Made by a program: the position numbers and the translations under genes | Part shown: one piece after another, positions 9,087 through 17,102 of the stretch | How the letters are laid out: the number at the start of each line of letters is the position of its first letter | Position numbering within the stretch: position 1 is the stretch's first letter | Source of the DNA: Cohnella luojiensis | GTDB taxonomy: Bacteria > Bacillota > Bacilli > Paenibacillales > Paenibacillaceae | Assembly: GCF_004564235.1 (NCBI RefSeq) | Contig: NZ_SOMN01000003.1 | Location: 124,001 to 188,000, forward strand | Length of the DNA stretch: 64,000 nucleotides | Direction of reading: 5' to 3' | Notes under the pieces: model-generated | The model's database searches: none | What the model was told of the DNA's origin: nothing | The model's input: the letters and a program-made list of their open reading frames with translations, nothing else

Positions 9087-9116
9087 TTGCAACGCTAGAA
9101 TAGGCTGTGCTATAAT
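9087..9116 (+). promoter_or_regulatory. Promoter of the tRNA-Pro gene
   Basis: TTGCAA at 9087-9092 and TATAAT at 9111-9116 with an 18-base spacer. The predicted transcript start is about 10 bases before the tRNA. Confidence 0.7.
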
Positions 9117-9133
9117 CACTCTCGTAAATTATT

Positions 9134-9210
9134 CGGGACGTGGCGCAGCCCGGTAGCGCGCACCCTTGGGGTGGGTGAGGTCGAGAGTTCGAATCTCTCC
9201 GTTCCGACCA
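9134..9210 (+). tRNA. tRNA-Pro (anticodon GGG)
   Basis: A 77-base cloverleaf. The acceptor stem CGGGACG pairs with CGTTCCG (one G-T), followed by A and an encoded CCA. The anticodon arm is CACCC-TTGGGGT-GGGTG, giving anticodon GGG that reads CCC/CCU proline codons. The T arm is GAGAG-TTCGAAT-CTCTC. It sits between hbs and mtrB, where B. subtilis has folE. Confidence 0.96.
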
Positions 9211-9224
9211 TTACATAACAGTAG

Positions 9225-9263
9225 ACTGCTTTCTCGCATAGTTGATGTGGGAGGGCAGTTTTT
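9225..9263 (+). terminator. Rho-independent terminator after tRNA-Pro
   Basis: A 15-base stem, 9225-9239 with 9245-9259, pairs fully if G-U pairs are allowed. The loop is AGTTG and a T-run follows at 9259-9263. Confidence 0.8.
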
Positions 9264-9265
9264 GT

Positions 9266-9295
9266 TTGACAGCACTCTATCTTTTTCTTCATTAT
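9266..9295 (+). promoter_or_regulatory. Promoter of mtrB
   Basis: A perfect TTGACA at 9266-9271 and CATTAT at 9290-9295, 18 bases apart, starting right after the tRNA terminator. Confidence 0.6.
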
Positions 9296-9317
9296 GAAAT
9301 TCAAAGAGGGAGGTTCC

Positions 9318-9545
9318 ATGACTGTGGATGCGGAACAGCAGGAATATATCGTCATCAAGGCGAAAGACAACGGCGTGCAGGTCATCGGGTTGACCCGGGG
9401 CCAGGACACGAAGTTTCATCACACGGAGAAGCTGGACAAGGGCGAAGTGCTGATCGTTCAATTTACGGATCATACGTCGGCCATGAAAATACGGGGCAAG
9501 GCAACCATTCTGACGAAGCATGGCACCTTAGATACGGACGCTTAG
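9318..9545 (+). CDS. mtrB: Tryptophan RNA-binding attenuation protein (TRAP)
   Basis: Forms an 11-subunit ring that, when loaded with tryptophan, wraps RNA containing regularly spaced GAG/UAG triplets. The 75-residue sequence matches the TRAP family along its whole length: [20 protein letters not shown], then [20 protein letters not shown] and [13 protein letters not shown]. The KxxE...KxR residues that contact the RNA bases (Lys in [10 protein letters not shown] and KIRGK) are present. GAGGGAGG lies just before ATG 9318. Its obvious target in this window is the trp leader at about 21.16 kb. No anti-TRAP gene is visible here. Confidence 0.96.
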   Translation: MTVDAEQQEYIVIKAKDNGVQVIGLTRGQDTKFHHTEKLDKGEVLIVQFTDHTSAMKIRGKATILTKHGTLDTDA

Positions 9546-9599
9546 GAATTACATAGCTTCGTGAACAGAAGACGACTTTTTGAACCGCCTTTCAGGAGC

Positions 9600-9625
9600 G
9601 CAGGCATAGCCTGCCCTTTTTATTT
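9600..9625 (+). terminator. Probable terminator after mtrB
   Basis: GCAGGC at 9600-9605 pairs with GCCTGC at 9609-9614 around an ATA loop, followed by CC and a T-rich run. Confidence 0.6.
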
Positions 9626-9677
9626 GTACAATGGGTAAGGAGGAGCCCTATGATCGTACAAGAAAGGGGAAATCGCC

Positions 9678-10217
9678 GTGCCCAACGTTCCGCTCAAGCA
9701 ATGGAGCCTCATGCTGCTCGTCGGAATTATGATCGTCCTATTTTTAAGCCAATTACCTGCGATAGAGCGCGGGCTGCAGCAGCGCCGTCAAGCAGTTAAC
9801 GTATTTCAGCCGAATAAAGCGACGCTATTAACGGACGACAATTTGGTCGATTCGCTTTCTATGCTTCCCCTGCAGGAGCAACTCATTAAGGTCGGCTGGG
9901 ATCATGCCATATTGACCGTAGACCTGCAAGCTGCCGTTCCTGACGACGTATGGGGTGACATCGGGGAATTGATTGTTTTCTCCTACGGGGAAGTCCATAA
10001 CGTTAAACAGGTCTTGATTAGGGTATTCTCGGATAAGGATAAAAATCAGAATCGCTCGCTATTGATAGCGGTGGAATCGCGCAAGCTCGAATGGACGGAT
10101 AAGGAATTGTCCGTTCTGACGCCGTCTTCCTTCTCGGAGGCTTCGGAGCTGATGGATAGAATCCGACTATTGATAACCCCGAAAGGAAAGCGCTGGATCG
10201 CAAATTTTGCAAATTAA
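9678..10217 (+). CDS. Unrecognised membrane-anchored protein
   Basis: A 179-residue protein I do not recognise. The N-terminus has one hydrophobic segment, about residues 9-28 (WSLMLLVGIMIVLFLSQLPA), with few positive charges before it. The rest is soluble and mixed in charge and probably lies outside the cell. The start is GTG 9678 with AAGGGG about 8 bases upstream; an ATG at 9650 is in a different frame. It lies between mtrB and hepS, where B. subtilis has no gene, and is followed by a separate promoter for hepS. No function is proposed. Confidence 0.7.
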   Translation: MPNVPLKQWSLMLLVGIMIVLFLSQLPAIERGLQQRRQAVNVFQPNKATLLTDDNLVDSLSMLPLQEQLIKVGWDHAILTVDLQAAVPDDVWGDIGELIVFSYGEVHNVKQVLIRVFSDKDKNQNRSLLIAVESRKLEWTDKELSVLTPSSFSEASELMDRIRLLITPKGKRWIANFAN

Positions 10218-10256
10218 TGAACAAAGTCCTTGTCTTATGCGAGCCTTTCTCGGTTA

Positions 10257-10265
10257 TGTTATAAT
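10257..10265 (+). promoter_or_regulatory. Extended -10 promoter before hepS
   Basis: TGT followed by a perfect TATAAT (10260-10265). No good -35 box lies at the right distance, which fits an extended -10 promoter. It lies 57 bases before the hepS start codon. Confidence 0.5.
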
Positions 10266-10322
10266 AAATGAAATGAATCCCGGTGTTACTGGTGCCTGGC
10301 AGCATGTTCGGAGGCGGAAGAA

Positions 10323-11201
10323 ATGAATAAATTACAGATTACGCAGATGGCCGATAAGTATATGAGCCATGAAATGATTCGCCTGCATACGGAATTGCCG
10401 GAATTTCCGGATGGCAGGATTTCTTTGCTTTACACCGTATTGAGTCATCAACCCGGAGCGGCCTCGCAGAAGGATTTGCTAGCCATCGTGACCTCGCTCG
10501 TCCAAATGGGCTTAGATACCCACGATATGGTCGAGAATTCCCCAAACCCTGCCAAGAGCGGAATGATTGGCATGCGGGCCCAGCAATTAAAGGTGCTTGC
10601 AGGAGATTACTTCAGCAGCCGGTTCTATCACTTGTTATCGCAGGCGGGACAAATCGAGACGATTCGGCAGCTCAGCGAAGCGGTTTGCAACATCAACCGA
10701 ATCAAGATGAATTTCTATGGCAGGATGAAGCAAATGAAATTAAACGCGGAGGAATACCTCCATTTCGGCGCAGAACTAAAGTCTGGGCTTTTCCTCTCGT
10801 TCACGGGTTTTATGAGCGGGCTATACGAGCGTTTATGGCCTGAATTGGTTGAGCGGTTCAGCAGATGCGAGGTATTGCTTCATGAGCTGCGCAAGGTCGA
10901 GAAGATGTCATCCTTGGATAGCAGCTGGGGCGTATGGCATATTCTTCAGGAAGGGACCGAAGAAGATCGCCGTATTCTGACGGATCGCCGTGAAGACCAA
11001 AATCTAATTAAATCCATGTTGCATAAATATGACGTCTCGGAGAAATTGGGCGCCTTGCTGCGGCAATCCACGGGACAATTACAAACGTTGCTGCAGAGAC
11101 TTCAATCGGACAAGCTGATACGAGAACTGCAACCCTTGATCGAGCCGTTCCTGCAGGCAACAGGGCAGCAACGGGTAACCGCTTTGAAGGAGCTGGGATA
11201 A
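10323..11201 (+). CDS. hepS: Heptaprenyl diphosphate synthase component I
   Basis: Small, non-catalytic subunit of the enzyme that makes the C35 chain of menaquinone-7; it pairs with HepT. The 292-residue protein is mostly helical, lacks any DDxxD motif, and shows the HEPPP_synt_1 pattern: AADKYMSHEMIRLHTELP-like start, then LLSQAGQIETIRQLSEAVCNINRIKMNFY in the middle. Both the position (after mtrB, before menG) and length fit HepS. RBS GGAGGCGGA before ATG 10323. menG starts 6 bases after the stop. Confidence 0.85.
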   Translation: MNKLQITQMADKYMSHEMIRLHTELPEFPDGRISLLYTVLSHQPGAASQKDLLAIVTSLVQMGLDTHDMVENSPNPAKSGMIGMRAQQLKVLAGDYFSSRFYHLLSQAGQIETIRQLSEAVCNINRIKMNFYGRMKQMKLNAEEYLHFGAELKSGLFLSFTGFMSGLYERLWPELVERFSRCEVLLHELRKVEKMSSLDSSWGVWHILQEGTEEDRRILTDRREDQNLIKSMLHKYDVSEKLGALLRQSTGQLQTLLQRLQSDKLIRELQPLIEPFLQATGQQRVTALKELG

Positions 11202-11207
11202 CACATC

Positions 11208-11930
11208 ATGATGGACGCGGAATCAAAACAAAAGCATGTGCATGCCGTGTTCGAGAGCATCGCTCCGAAATACGATATGATGAACGACATTCTTAGCTTC
11301 AGAAGGCATAAAGCATGGCGTCGGTTCACGATGCGCAAGATGGATGTTCAGCAAGGACAGACTTCCTTGGATCTATGCTGCGGAACGGGCGATTGGACGC
11401 TTGCTCTTGCCAAGGCAAGCGGCAAAGGAAAAACCGTCGGCCTCGACTTCAGCCGCAACATGCTTGATGTGGGACAAGCTAAGATCGATAAGCTGGGTTT
11501 AGGCGAACAGATCACTTTAATACAAGGCAACGCGATGGAACTTCCATTCGAGGATAATTCCTTCGACTTCGTTACGATCGGTTTCGGTCTTCGTAATGTT
11601 CCCGATATCGTCAAGACGCTTAAAGAAATGAAAAGGGTCGTTAAACCTGGCGGCAAAATCGTTTGCTTAGAGCTGTCCAAGCCGACTTGGCAGCCGTTCA
11701 AAGGAATTTATTATTTCTACTTCGAGAAGCTTCTGCCGCTTATGGGCAAATGGTTCGTAAAAAGATACGAGCAATATCGCTGGTTACCGGAGTCTTTGGC
11801 GTCATTCCCCGATTTGCTGGCGCTTGCCGAGCTGTTCCGCTCCGTCGGAATGCGTAACGTGAAGGCTTATCCGCTCACCGGCGGAGTAGCGGCGTTGCAT
11901 ATCGGAACGAAGGGGAATGAAGGCTCATGA
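11208..11930 (+). CDS. menG: Demethylmenaquinone methyltransferase
   Basis: SAM-dependent enzyme that adds the last methyl group to the menaquinone ring. The 240-residue protein carries the UbiE/MenG marks: VFESIAPKYDMMNDILSFRRHKAWRRF at the start, the SAM site LDLCCGTGDWTLALAKA, and FGLRNVPDIVKTLKEMKRVVKPGG, then YEQYRWLPESLASFPD. Start ATG 11208 (ATG 11211 is also possible). It overlaps the prenyltransferase gene by 4 bases, which places the methylation and prenylation enzymes in one translational unit. Confidence 0.95.
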   Translation: MMDAESKQKHVHAVFESIAPKYDMMNDILSFRRHKAWRRFTMRKMDVQQGQTSLDLCCGTGDWTLALAKASGKGKTVGLDFSRNMLDVGQAKIDKLGLGEQITLIQGNAMELPFEDNSFDFVTIGFGLRNVPDIVKTLKEMKRVVKPGGKIVCLELSKPTWQPFKGIYYFYFEKLLPLMGKWFVKRYEQYRWLPESLASFPDLLALAELFRSVGMRNVKAYPLTGGVAALHIGTKGNEGS

Positions 11931-12802
11931 TGTCCAAGATTCGTACTTTTCTTGAAATGATCAAGTTCGAGCATACGCTATTCGCTCTTCCGTTCGCGTT
12001 CGTCGGCGCGATTCTTGGTGCCGTAACGGTGGAGAAACGATTGCCGGACTGGAGCGAATGCGGATGGATTCTACTCGCGATGGTAGGAGCCCGAACGGCA
12101 GCGATGGGATTGAATCGGGTTATCGACAAAGCCATCGACGGACGTAATCCAAGGACGGCCATGAGGGCTATTCCCGCAGGGTTGCTGAAATCCAAAGACG
12201 TCCTCATTTTCATCATCGTTTCGTTTGTTTTATTGTTCTGGGCCGCGGCTCAACTCAACAGCTTAGCCGTTAAACTTTTACCTTTGGCCGTTTTTTTTCT
12301 CGTTATTTATTCTTATACGAAGCGTTTTACTTGGGCTTGCCACCTTGTGCTTGGCCTCACGATCGGACTAGCTCCGCTCGGCGGTTGGGTAGCCGTAACG
12401 GGCGGCGTCACTTGGACGGCTATTATCCTTTACATTACCGTCGCGTTATGGACTGCGGGCTTCGATACCATTTATGCCTGCCAGGATGTGGATTTCGACC
12501 GGAAGGAGGGTTTGCACTCCATTCCGGCGAGATTCGGGATCTCCCGCGCTCTCGGAATTGCTAGAATGCTTCATGCTCTTACCGCTGCCGGATTTGCGTT
12601 ATTGCTCGTCATGACGGATTTAAGCTGGTGGTATCTTATCGGAACGTTAGTCGCGGCGGTTCTTCTGCTATACGAGCATCGACTAGTGAAGCCCAACGAT
12701 TTAAGCAAGCTCAACGCGGCATTCTTTACAATGAACGGAGTGCTGAGCGCAGTGATCTTCATCTTCACGTTCATTGACCTGGTGGTGGTGAGGTCTTGGT
12801 AA
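11927..12802 (+). CDS. mqnP: UbiA-family prenyltransferase of menaquinone biosynthesis (MqnP-like)
   Basis: Membrane enzyme that joins the polyprenyl chain to an aromatic carboxylic acid. It has 291 residues and about eight or nine membrane helices. Both aspartate-rich motifs are present: NRVIDKAIDGRNPRT (first Mg-diphosphate site) and YACQDVDFDRKEGLHSIPARFG (second). This UbiA/4-hydroxybenzoate-type form, next to a UbiX-like gene and mqnA, fits the futalosine pathway enzyme MqnP rather than MenA. It overlaps menG by 4 bases and the UbiX-like gene by 7. Confidence 0.85.
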   Translation: MMSKIRTFLEMIKFEHTLFALPFAFVGAILGAVTVEKRLPDWSECGWILLAMVGARTAAMGLNRVIDKAIDGRNPRTAMRAIPAGLLKSKDVLIFIIVSFVLLFWAAAQLNSLAVKLLPLAVFFLVIYSYTKRFTWACHLVLGLTIGLAPLGGWVAVTGGVTWTAIILYITVALWTAGFDTIYACQDVDFDRKEGLHSIPARFGISRALGIARMLHALTAAGFALLLVMTDLSWWYLIGTLVAAVLLLYEHRLVKPNDLSKLNAAFFTMNGVLSAVIFIFTFIDLVVVRSW

Positions 12803-13437
12803 GCGCAGCGAGGGAAGCGCAAGCTTCAAATACGCCCGCCAGATGGGTAGTCGGAATAACGGGCGCCAGCGGAGCCATATACGGGATTACTTTATGCCGG
12901 CAATTGCTTACTGCCGGTTTTCATCTGCACCTCGTCATTTCCGATGCCGGCTGGCGGGTTCTTAAAGAAGAATTGGGCTGGGATGCTTCGCGTCGGATTG
13001 ACAGTTTGAACGAAGCTTTCGACAATGCCCTATCCGCAGGACGGATGACCTATCATCCGCTCAACGATATCGGAGCAAGCATAGCCAGCGGCTCTTTCCG
13101 CTGTGAAGGCATGGTCGTTATGCCTTGCTCCATGGGCACTCTCTCCGCGATCGCCAGCGGAGCATCGACGAATTTGCTTACTCGCGCAGCGGATGTCATG
13201 CTTAAGGAAGGGCGTCCGTTGTTGATCGTCCCTAGGGAGACTCCGCTTCACGCGATTCATCTGGAGAACATGCTCAAGCTTGCCCGACTCGGAGTTCGAA
13301 TCATTCCGGCAATGCCGGCGTTCTACAACGGCCCTCAAACCTTGGACGATATCGTTAACTTCATGGTGGGCAAAGCGATGGACAGCATGGGAATCCAACA
13401 TAACCTATATAAAAGATGGGGACAACCCAATGAATAA
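12796..13437 (+). CDS. ubiX: UbiX-like flavin prenyltransferase
   Basis: Makes the prenylated FMN cofactor used by UbiD-type decarboxylases. The 213-residue flavoprotein has the N-terminal FMN/phosphate-binding strand VVGITGASGAIYGITLCRQLL, the central MVVMPCSMGTLSAIASGAS and the conserved RPLLIVPRETPLHAIHLENMLKLARLG. The start is a TTG at 12796 with GGTGAGG just before it, inside the end of the prenyltransferase gene. In futalosine-pathway genomes a UbiX homologue serves the decarboxylation step (MqnL/MqnM). No UbiD partner is in this window. Confidence 0.9.
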   Translation: MVSAAREAQASNTPARWVVGITGASGAIYGITLCRQLLTAGFHLHLVISDAGWRVLKEELGWDASRRIDSLNEAFDNALSAGRMTYHPLNDIGASIASGSFRCEGMVVMPCSMGTLSAIASGASTNLLTRAADVMLKEGRPLLIVPRETPLHAIHLENMLKLARLGVRIIPAMPAFYNGPQTLDDIVNFMVGKAMDSMGIQHNLYKRWGQPNE

Positions 13438-14305
13438 TTCTCTAGAGCGGCCAATAAAGCTTGGCCGCATTTCTTACACCAACGCTTGGCCCGTATTCCA
13501 TCACTTCGATCCTACTATCCTTCCTTTCCAAACGGAGATACACGCGGATATGCCTGCGACTCTGAACCGCAAGTTGCGAGCGGGGGACATCGATATGGCT
13601 GCGATATCTTCGTATGCTTACGGGATATCGTCAGAATCGTACTATCTGCTTCCGAACCTATCAGTGAGCTCTCTCGGTCGGGTTCAATCGATCTTGCTTT
13701 TCCTGAAATCGCCGCTTGAGAAGGTTATTCATGGTAAGATTGCGCTAACGATTACATCCGCAACGTCGGTTAACTTGCTCAAGATCATCATGGAGAAGTT
13801 CTACGGAGGCAAACCAACCTATGAGGACGCAGAGCCTTCTTTGGAAAAAATGTTGGAAAACGCGGATGCCGCGCTGCTGATAGGAGATCATGCGATTCGT
13901 GCTTCTTGGGAGAACAAGGGTTACCGCGTTCTGGATTTGGGAGAAGTATGGAACGTATGGACCGGCCGCTGGATGACTTATGCCTTATGGGCAGTCCACA
14001 AGAATACGGCTCAACGCTATCCCGAGGCTATTAATCTCATTTACGAAGGATTGCTGGAGAGCAAAAGGAAATCCTCCCGCGATCTTGAACCGATCGTATC
14101 CAAAGCCATGAGCCAAATCGGCGGCACATCGCAGTATTGGCACAACTATTATCAGAATTTATGCCATGACTTCGGTCCGGAGCATAAAGCCGGTCTTCAG
14201 CTATACTTCCAATACGCAAGGGAACTTGGGCTTATGAGCGAAGAGGTTGAACTCTTGGAGCTCCCCAGCCCCCGCGTAGCAGATAACCTACCGAACCGCA
14301 GGTGA
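13430..14305 (+). CDS. mqnA: Chorismate dehydratase MqnA of the futalosine pathway
   Basis: Converts chorismate to 3-[(1-carboxyvinyl)oxy]benzoate, the first committed step of futalosine menaquinone synthesis. The 291-residue protein has the family start IKLGRISYTNAWPVFHHF (SYxNxxP motif), then LRAGDIDMAAISSYAYG, SRSILL-like KSPLEKVIHGKIALTITSATSVNLLKI and DAALLIGDHAIRA, and WMTYALWAVHKN. It is the periplasmic-binding-protein-like fold of MqnA/MqnD. The ATG at 13430 gives the family start and overlaps the UbiX-like gene by 8 bases. MqnB, C, D and E are not in this window and should be elsewhere. Confidence 0.92.
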   Translation: MNNSLERPIKLGRISYTNAWPVFHHFDPTILPFQTEIHADMPATLNRKLRAGDIDMAAISSYAYGISSESYYLLPNLSVSSLGRVQSILLFLKSPLEKVIHGKIALTITSATSVNLLKIIMEKFYGGKPTYEDAEPSLEKMLENADAALLIGDHAIRASWENKGYRVLDLGEVWNVWTGRWMTYALWAVHKNTAQRYPEAINLIYEGLLESKRKSSRDLEPIVSKAMSQIGGTSQYWHNYYQNLCHDFGPEHKAGLQLYFQYARELGLMSEEVELLELPSPRVADNLPNRR

Positions 14306-14309
14306 ACTT

Positions 14310-15284
14310 ATGAAATTAATGCAGCTCTATGCCGCTATGAAATCGGATTTGCAGGCAATCGAAGATCAAATGGCTCAAACCGTTACCTCCGACCTGCCGA
14401 TTCTCAGTGAAACCTCGTTACATCTGCTTAAGGCGGGAGGCAAGCGGCTCCGGCCTATATTCGTGTTGCTATCGGGCAAGTTCGGAACCTATTCGATGGA
14501 GACGTTAAAAAAAGTCGCCGTGCCTCTTGAACTCATCCATATGGCAACCTTGGTGCACGATGACGTAATCGATGACGCGGAGACGCGGCGCGGACAGTTG
14601 ACAGTTAAGTCGAAATGGGATAACCGGATCGCTATGTTCACCGGGGATTACATATACGCCAAAGCGCTCACCGTTATTACGGATCTCGATAAGCCGAGAA
14701 TTCATCAGATTCTATCCGGTTCCATCGTACAGATGTGCATCGGGGAAATGGAGCAAATCCGCGATTTCTTTAACGTGAATCAAAGCGTTCGCAATTATAT
14801 GCGACGGATTAGAAGGAAAACTGCGCTATTGATAGCGATTAGCTGCCAGCTTGGCGCGATGGCGACGGAGGCTCCTCCCAGGGTCAGCCACGCTTTGTAT
14901 CGATTCGGATACAATGTCGGCATGGCTTTTCAGATTACGGATGATTTGCTAGACCTTTGCGGAACGGAGAAAGCGATAGGAAAACCCCCGGGAAGCGATC
15001 TGCGTCAAGGAAATATTACTTTGCCGGTTTTATATGCTCTTCAAGAGGATTCTCTGAGAGACCAATTGCTTACCGAAATTACGCTCATTCGCGATACGGA
15101 AGGCCCGGTGAACTCGGCCGCTGCCGTTAAGCTCGTTCGTTCCAGCTCCGGTATCAAGACGGCGGAAAAGATGGCCGATAGATACATAGCTAAAGCCTTG
15201 AAAGCATTGGAGTCGCTTCCGGATATTCCGGCCAAACGAAATTTGGCGGATATCGCTAGATTTGTCGCAAAACGAAGTTATTAA
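14310..15284 (+). CDS. hepT: Heptaprenyl diphosphate synthase component II
   Basis: Catalytic subunit of the C35 prenyl diphosphate synthase, working with HepS. The 324-residue protein has both aspartate-rich motifs, LVHDDVIDDAETRRG (first) and FQITDDLLDLCG (second), plus the start-proximal GGKRLRPIFVLLSG. It lies 4 bases after mqnA and forms one run with hepS, menG, the prenyltransferase, the UbiX-like gene and mqnA, so the whole late menaquinone pathway except the futalosine core is together. Confidence 0.95.
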   Translation: MKLMQLYAAMKSDLQAIEDQMAQTVTSDLPILSETSLHLLKAGGKRLRPIFVLLSGKFGTYSMETLKKVAVPLELIHMATLVHDDVIDDAETRRGQLTVKSKWDNRIAMFTGDYIYAKALTVITDLDKPRIHQILSGSIVQMCIGEMEQIRDFFNVNQSVRNYMRRIRRKTALLIAISCQLGAMATEAPPRVSHALYRFGYNVGMAFQITDDLLDLCGTEKAIGKPPGSDLRQGNITLPVLYALQEDSLRDQLLTEITLIRDTEGPVNSAAAVKLVRSSSGIKTAEKMADRYIAKALKALESLPDIPAKRNLADIARFVAKRSY

Positions 15285-15306
15285 GCAGCCGCTTTTATGG
15301 TAAAAT
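15278..15306 (+). promoter_or_regulatory. Possible ndk promoter
   Basis: TAAAAT at 15301-15306 preceded by TGG (extended -10), with a weak TTATTA 17 bases upstream. It lies 41 bases before the ndk start codon. Confidence 0.45.
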
Positions 15307-15347
15307 AGTCGATACGATATCGTTTTATGCAGGAAGGAGTGAGTTTA

Positions 15348-15791
15348 ATGGAAAGAACTTACTTAATGATTAAACCGGACGGCGTGCAACGGGGACTGAT
15401 CGGTGAAATCGTTGGCCGTTTCGAACGCAAAGGGTTAAAGCTGATCGGCGCAAAGCTTATGAACGTCTCTCTCGAACGGGCTGAGCGGCATTATGCCGAG
15501 CACAAGGGTAAAGATTTCTATGAGATGCTTCTGAGGTTCATTACATCCGGTCCCGTATTCGCCATGGTATGGGAGGGCGATCAAGCGGTAGGGTTGTCCC
15601 GCGCGCTCATCGGCAAGACCAACGCTCTTGAAGCCGCCCCTGGAACGATCCGCAGCGACTTCGCCATACATACGAATTACAACCTGATCCACGGCTCGGA
15701 TTCCCATGACAACGCGGAACGGGAAATCGGCATTTTCTTCTCGGAAGAGGAACTGGTCTCTTACGATAAAGCGATACAGGTGTGGATTTAA
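15348..15791 (+). CDS. ndk: Nucleoside diphosphate kinase
   Basis: Transfers the gamma phosphate of ATP to other nucleoside diphosphates through a phosphohistidine. The 147-residue protein is of standard length, starting [29 protein letters not shown], with the active site histidine in [23 protein letters not shown] 15348 follows AGGAAGGAGTG. Its position between hepT and cheR is the same as in B. subtilis. Confidence 0.97.
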   Translation: MERTYLMIKPDGVQRGLIGEIVGRFERKGLKLIGAKLMNVSLERAERHYAEHKGKDFYEMLLRFITSGPVFAMVWEGDQAVGLSRALIGKTNALEAAPGTIRSDFAIHTNYNLIHGSDSHDNAEREIGIFFSEEELVSYDKAIQVWI

Positions 15792-15793
15792 GA

Positions 15794-15985
15794 AGGACGC
15801 CGGAAGAGGTATGGTCACTACACCGCTGCTGAGCCCCACAAAGTGAAGATTATGCTGACGAAGCTTAATCCGATTACTTTGCGGGGACCCCCAAACCAAT
15901 CAAGTTGTATTTATCGGATTAAGCGGTGACAACTCGATTTTAAAGGCGGCCGTAAACTTTCCGTGACCATACCTTTCCTCTGTCC
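15794..15985. repeat. 190-base palindromic element between ndk and cheR (candidate structured RNA or small inverted-repeat element)
   Basis: Outer arms: 15802-15818 is repeated inverted at 15963-15978 with one extra base, and GGAC/GTCC further out also match. Inner: the 12 bases at 15863-15874 are perfectly inverted at 15913-15924, and CACCGCT at 15821-15827 matches AGCGGTG at 15922-15928. Two hairpins could place the inner 12-mers in their loops: CCCC-A-CAAAGT/ACTTTG-C-GGGG (15834-15886) and AGTTGT/ACAACT (15903-15934). There is no open reading frame of note. From 15986 to 16059 I see only the cheR leader. Confidence 0.6.
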
Positions 15986-16059
15986 TCCTTATCCACACCT
16001 TTTTACGTTTTCTCGAAATAAACCAGTTGAGAATTTATAAGGGGAGAGCAGGAAGCGTC

Positions 16060-16881
16060 ATGGGAGACATACGTTCCGGTTTAAGCGTTGGCTTGAATTT
16101 GTCCGAGGATGAGGATTTTGCCCGGTTTATCGTTAGCATCAAGCGGTTGACGTCCATCGATTTGTCTCAGTACAAGGAAAATCAAATGCGTCGCCGTTTA
16201 ACTACCCTGCGCATGAAATACAGCTATTCGACGTTTAGCGATTATTTCGCGGCTCTTTCCTCGGATGCGAAATTGCGCAATGAATTTTTGGACAGAATGA
16301 CGATCAACGTCTCCGAATTCTGGCGCAATCCTAACCGTTGGCAAGTGCTGAAGGACAAGTTCATTCCCCGAATGTTGAAAGAATCTCCGCGACTTAATAT
16401 ATGGAGCGCCGCTTGCTCCACCGGAGAAGAGCCCTATACGATCGGCATGATCTTGGATTCGCTGGACATCTTGGATAAGACGAATCTTCTGGCAACGGAT
16501 CTAGACGAAGGCGTCTTGGCCAAAGCGAAGGAAGGCGTTTACTTGGAGCGGTCCTTGCGGGATGTGCCGACGGAATTCAAGAATAAGTATTTTACCGCGG
16601 CGGACGGCGCCTTCAAAGTGTCCGACCGGTTGAAGAAAGCCGTGAAGTATCAAAAGCAAAATCTGCTCCTGGATACGTTCGGAGACAAGTTCGACTTGAT
16701 CGTATGCCGGAACGTCATGATTTATTTCACCGAAGACGCTAAGCACGTTCTCTATGGCAAGTTTGCTCGCGCGCTTAAACCCGGCGGCCTATTGTTCGTG
16801 GGCAGCACGGAGCAAATTTTCTCTCCCGGTCAATACGGATTGGAAACGGCCGATACTTTTTTTTACCGGCGATCGATTTAG
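16060..16881 (+). CDS. cheR: Chemotaxis protein methyltransferase CheR
   Basis: Methylates glutamates of chemoreceptors using SAM, setting adaptation. The 273-residue protein has an N-terminal helical domain (RLTSIDLSQYKENQMRRRLTTLRMKY) and the SAM domain: TINVSEFWRNPNRW, IWSAACSTGEEPYTIGMIL, then LLATDLDEGVLAKAKEGVY and LIVCRNVMIYFT. ATG 16060 is chosen because AGGAAG lies just upstream and the region before it contains the palindromic element. No other chemotaxis gene is nearby; the placement is a frozen synteny feature shared with B. subtilis. Confidence 0.94.
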   Translation: MGDIRSGLSVGLNLSEDEDFARFIVSIKRLTSIDLSQYKENQMRRRLTTLRMKYSYSTFSDYFAALSSDAKLRNEFLDRMTINVSEFWRNPNRWQVLKDKFIPRMLKESPRLNIWSAACSTGEEPYTIGMILDSLDILDKTNLLATDLDEGVLAKAKEGVYLERSLRDVPTEFKNKYFTAADGAFKVSDRLKKAVKYQKQNLLLDTFGDKFDLIVCRNVMIYFTEDAKHVLYGKFARALKPGGLLFVGSTEQIFSPGQYGLETADTFFYRRSI

Positions 16882-16940
16882 CGTATGTTAACAAGGCTCC
16901 CAACCGATAATAAGGCTATTCAGGCCACACGGAGGGAACC

Positions 16941-17102
16941 ATGGACAAACGCAAAGTCATAGCCGCTTACAGGCGAGGGTTAATTTCCGTGCAGGAGTGC
17001 GCGCAAATATTAGGCTTGGACAACGTGGAATTGCTCGGTTACATGAGGGAGTCGAGGGTCGCGCGTCCGAAAGCCGCCAAGAAACAGTCCGTCCGTACCT
17101 GA
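16941..17102 (+). CDS. Small 53-residue protein, possible helix-turn-helix
   Basis: A short gene with a strong ribosome binding site (CGGAGGG, 5-6 bases before ATG). It encodes MDKRKVIAAYRRGLISVQEC and continues with AQILGLDNVELLGYM and a very basic tail. The segment RRGLISVQECAQILGLD looks like a helix-turn-helix with an entry of the type found in DNA-binding or sigma-region-4-like small proteins. The last codons overlap the 5' arm of a terminator. I do not recognise a named family. It may be real given the RBS and its fit between cheR and the terminator. Confidence 0.6.
   Translation: MDKRKVIAAYRRGLISVQECAQILGLDNVELLGYMRESRVARPKAAKKQSVRT

Noticed and set aside
15860-15895. Similarity of GCTTAATC...GCGGGGACCC to the c-di-AMP (ydaO) riboswitch
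   Set aside because: The other conserved segments of that riboswitch (GGGGUGAAUC and the later AGGG and CCGAAUCCG parts) are not found, and a gene typical for it does not follow.
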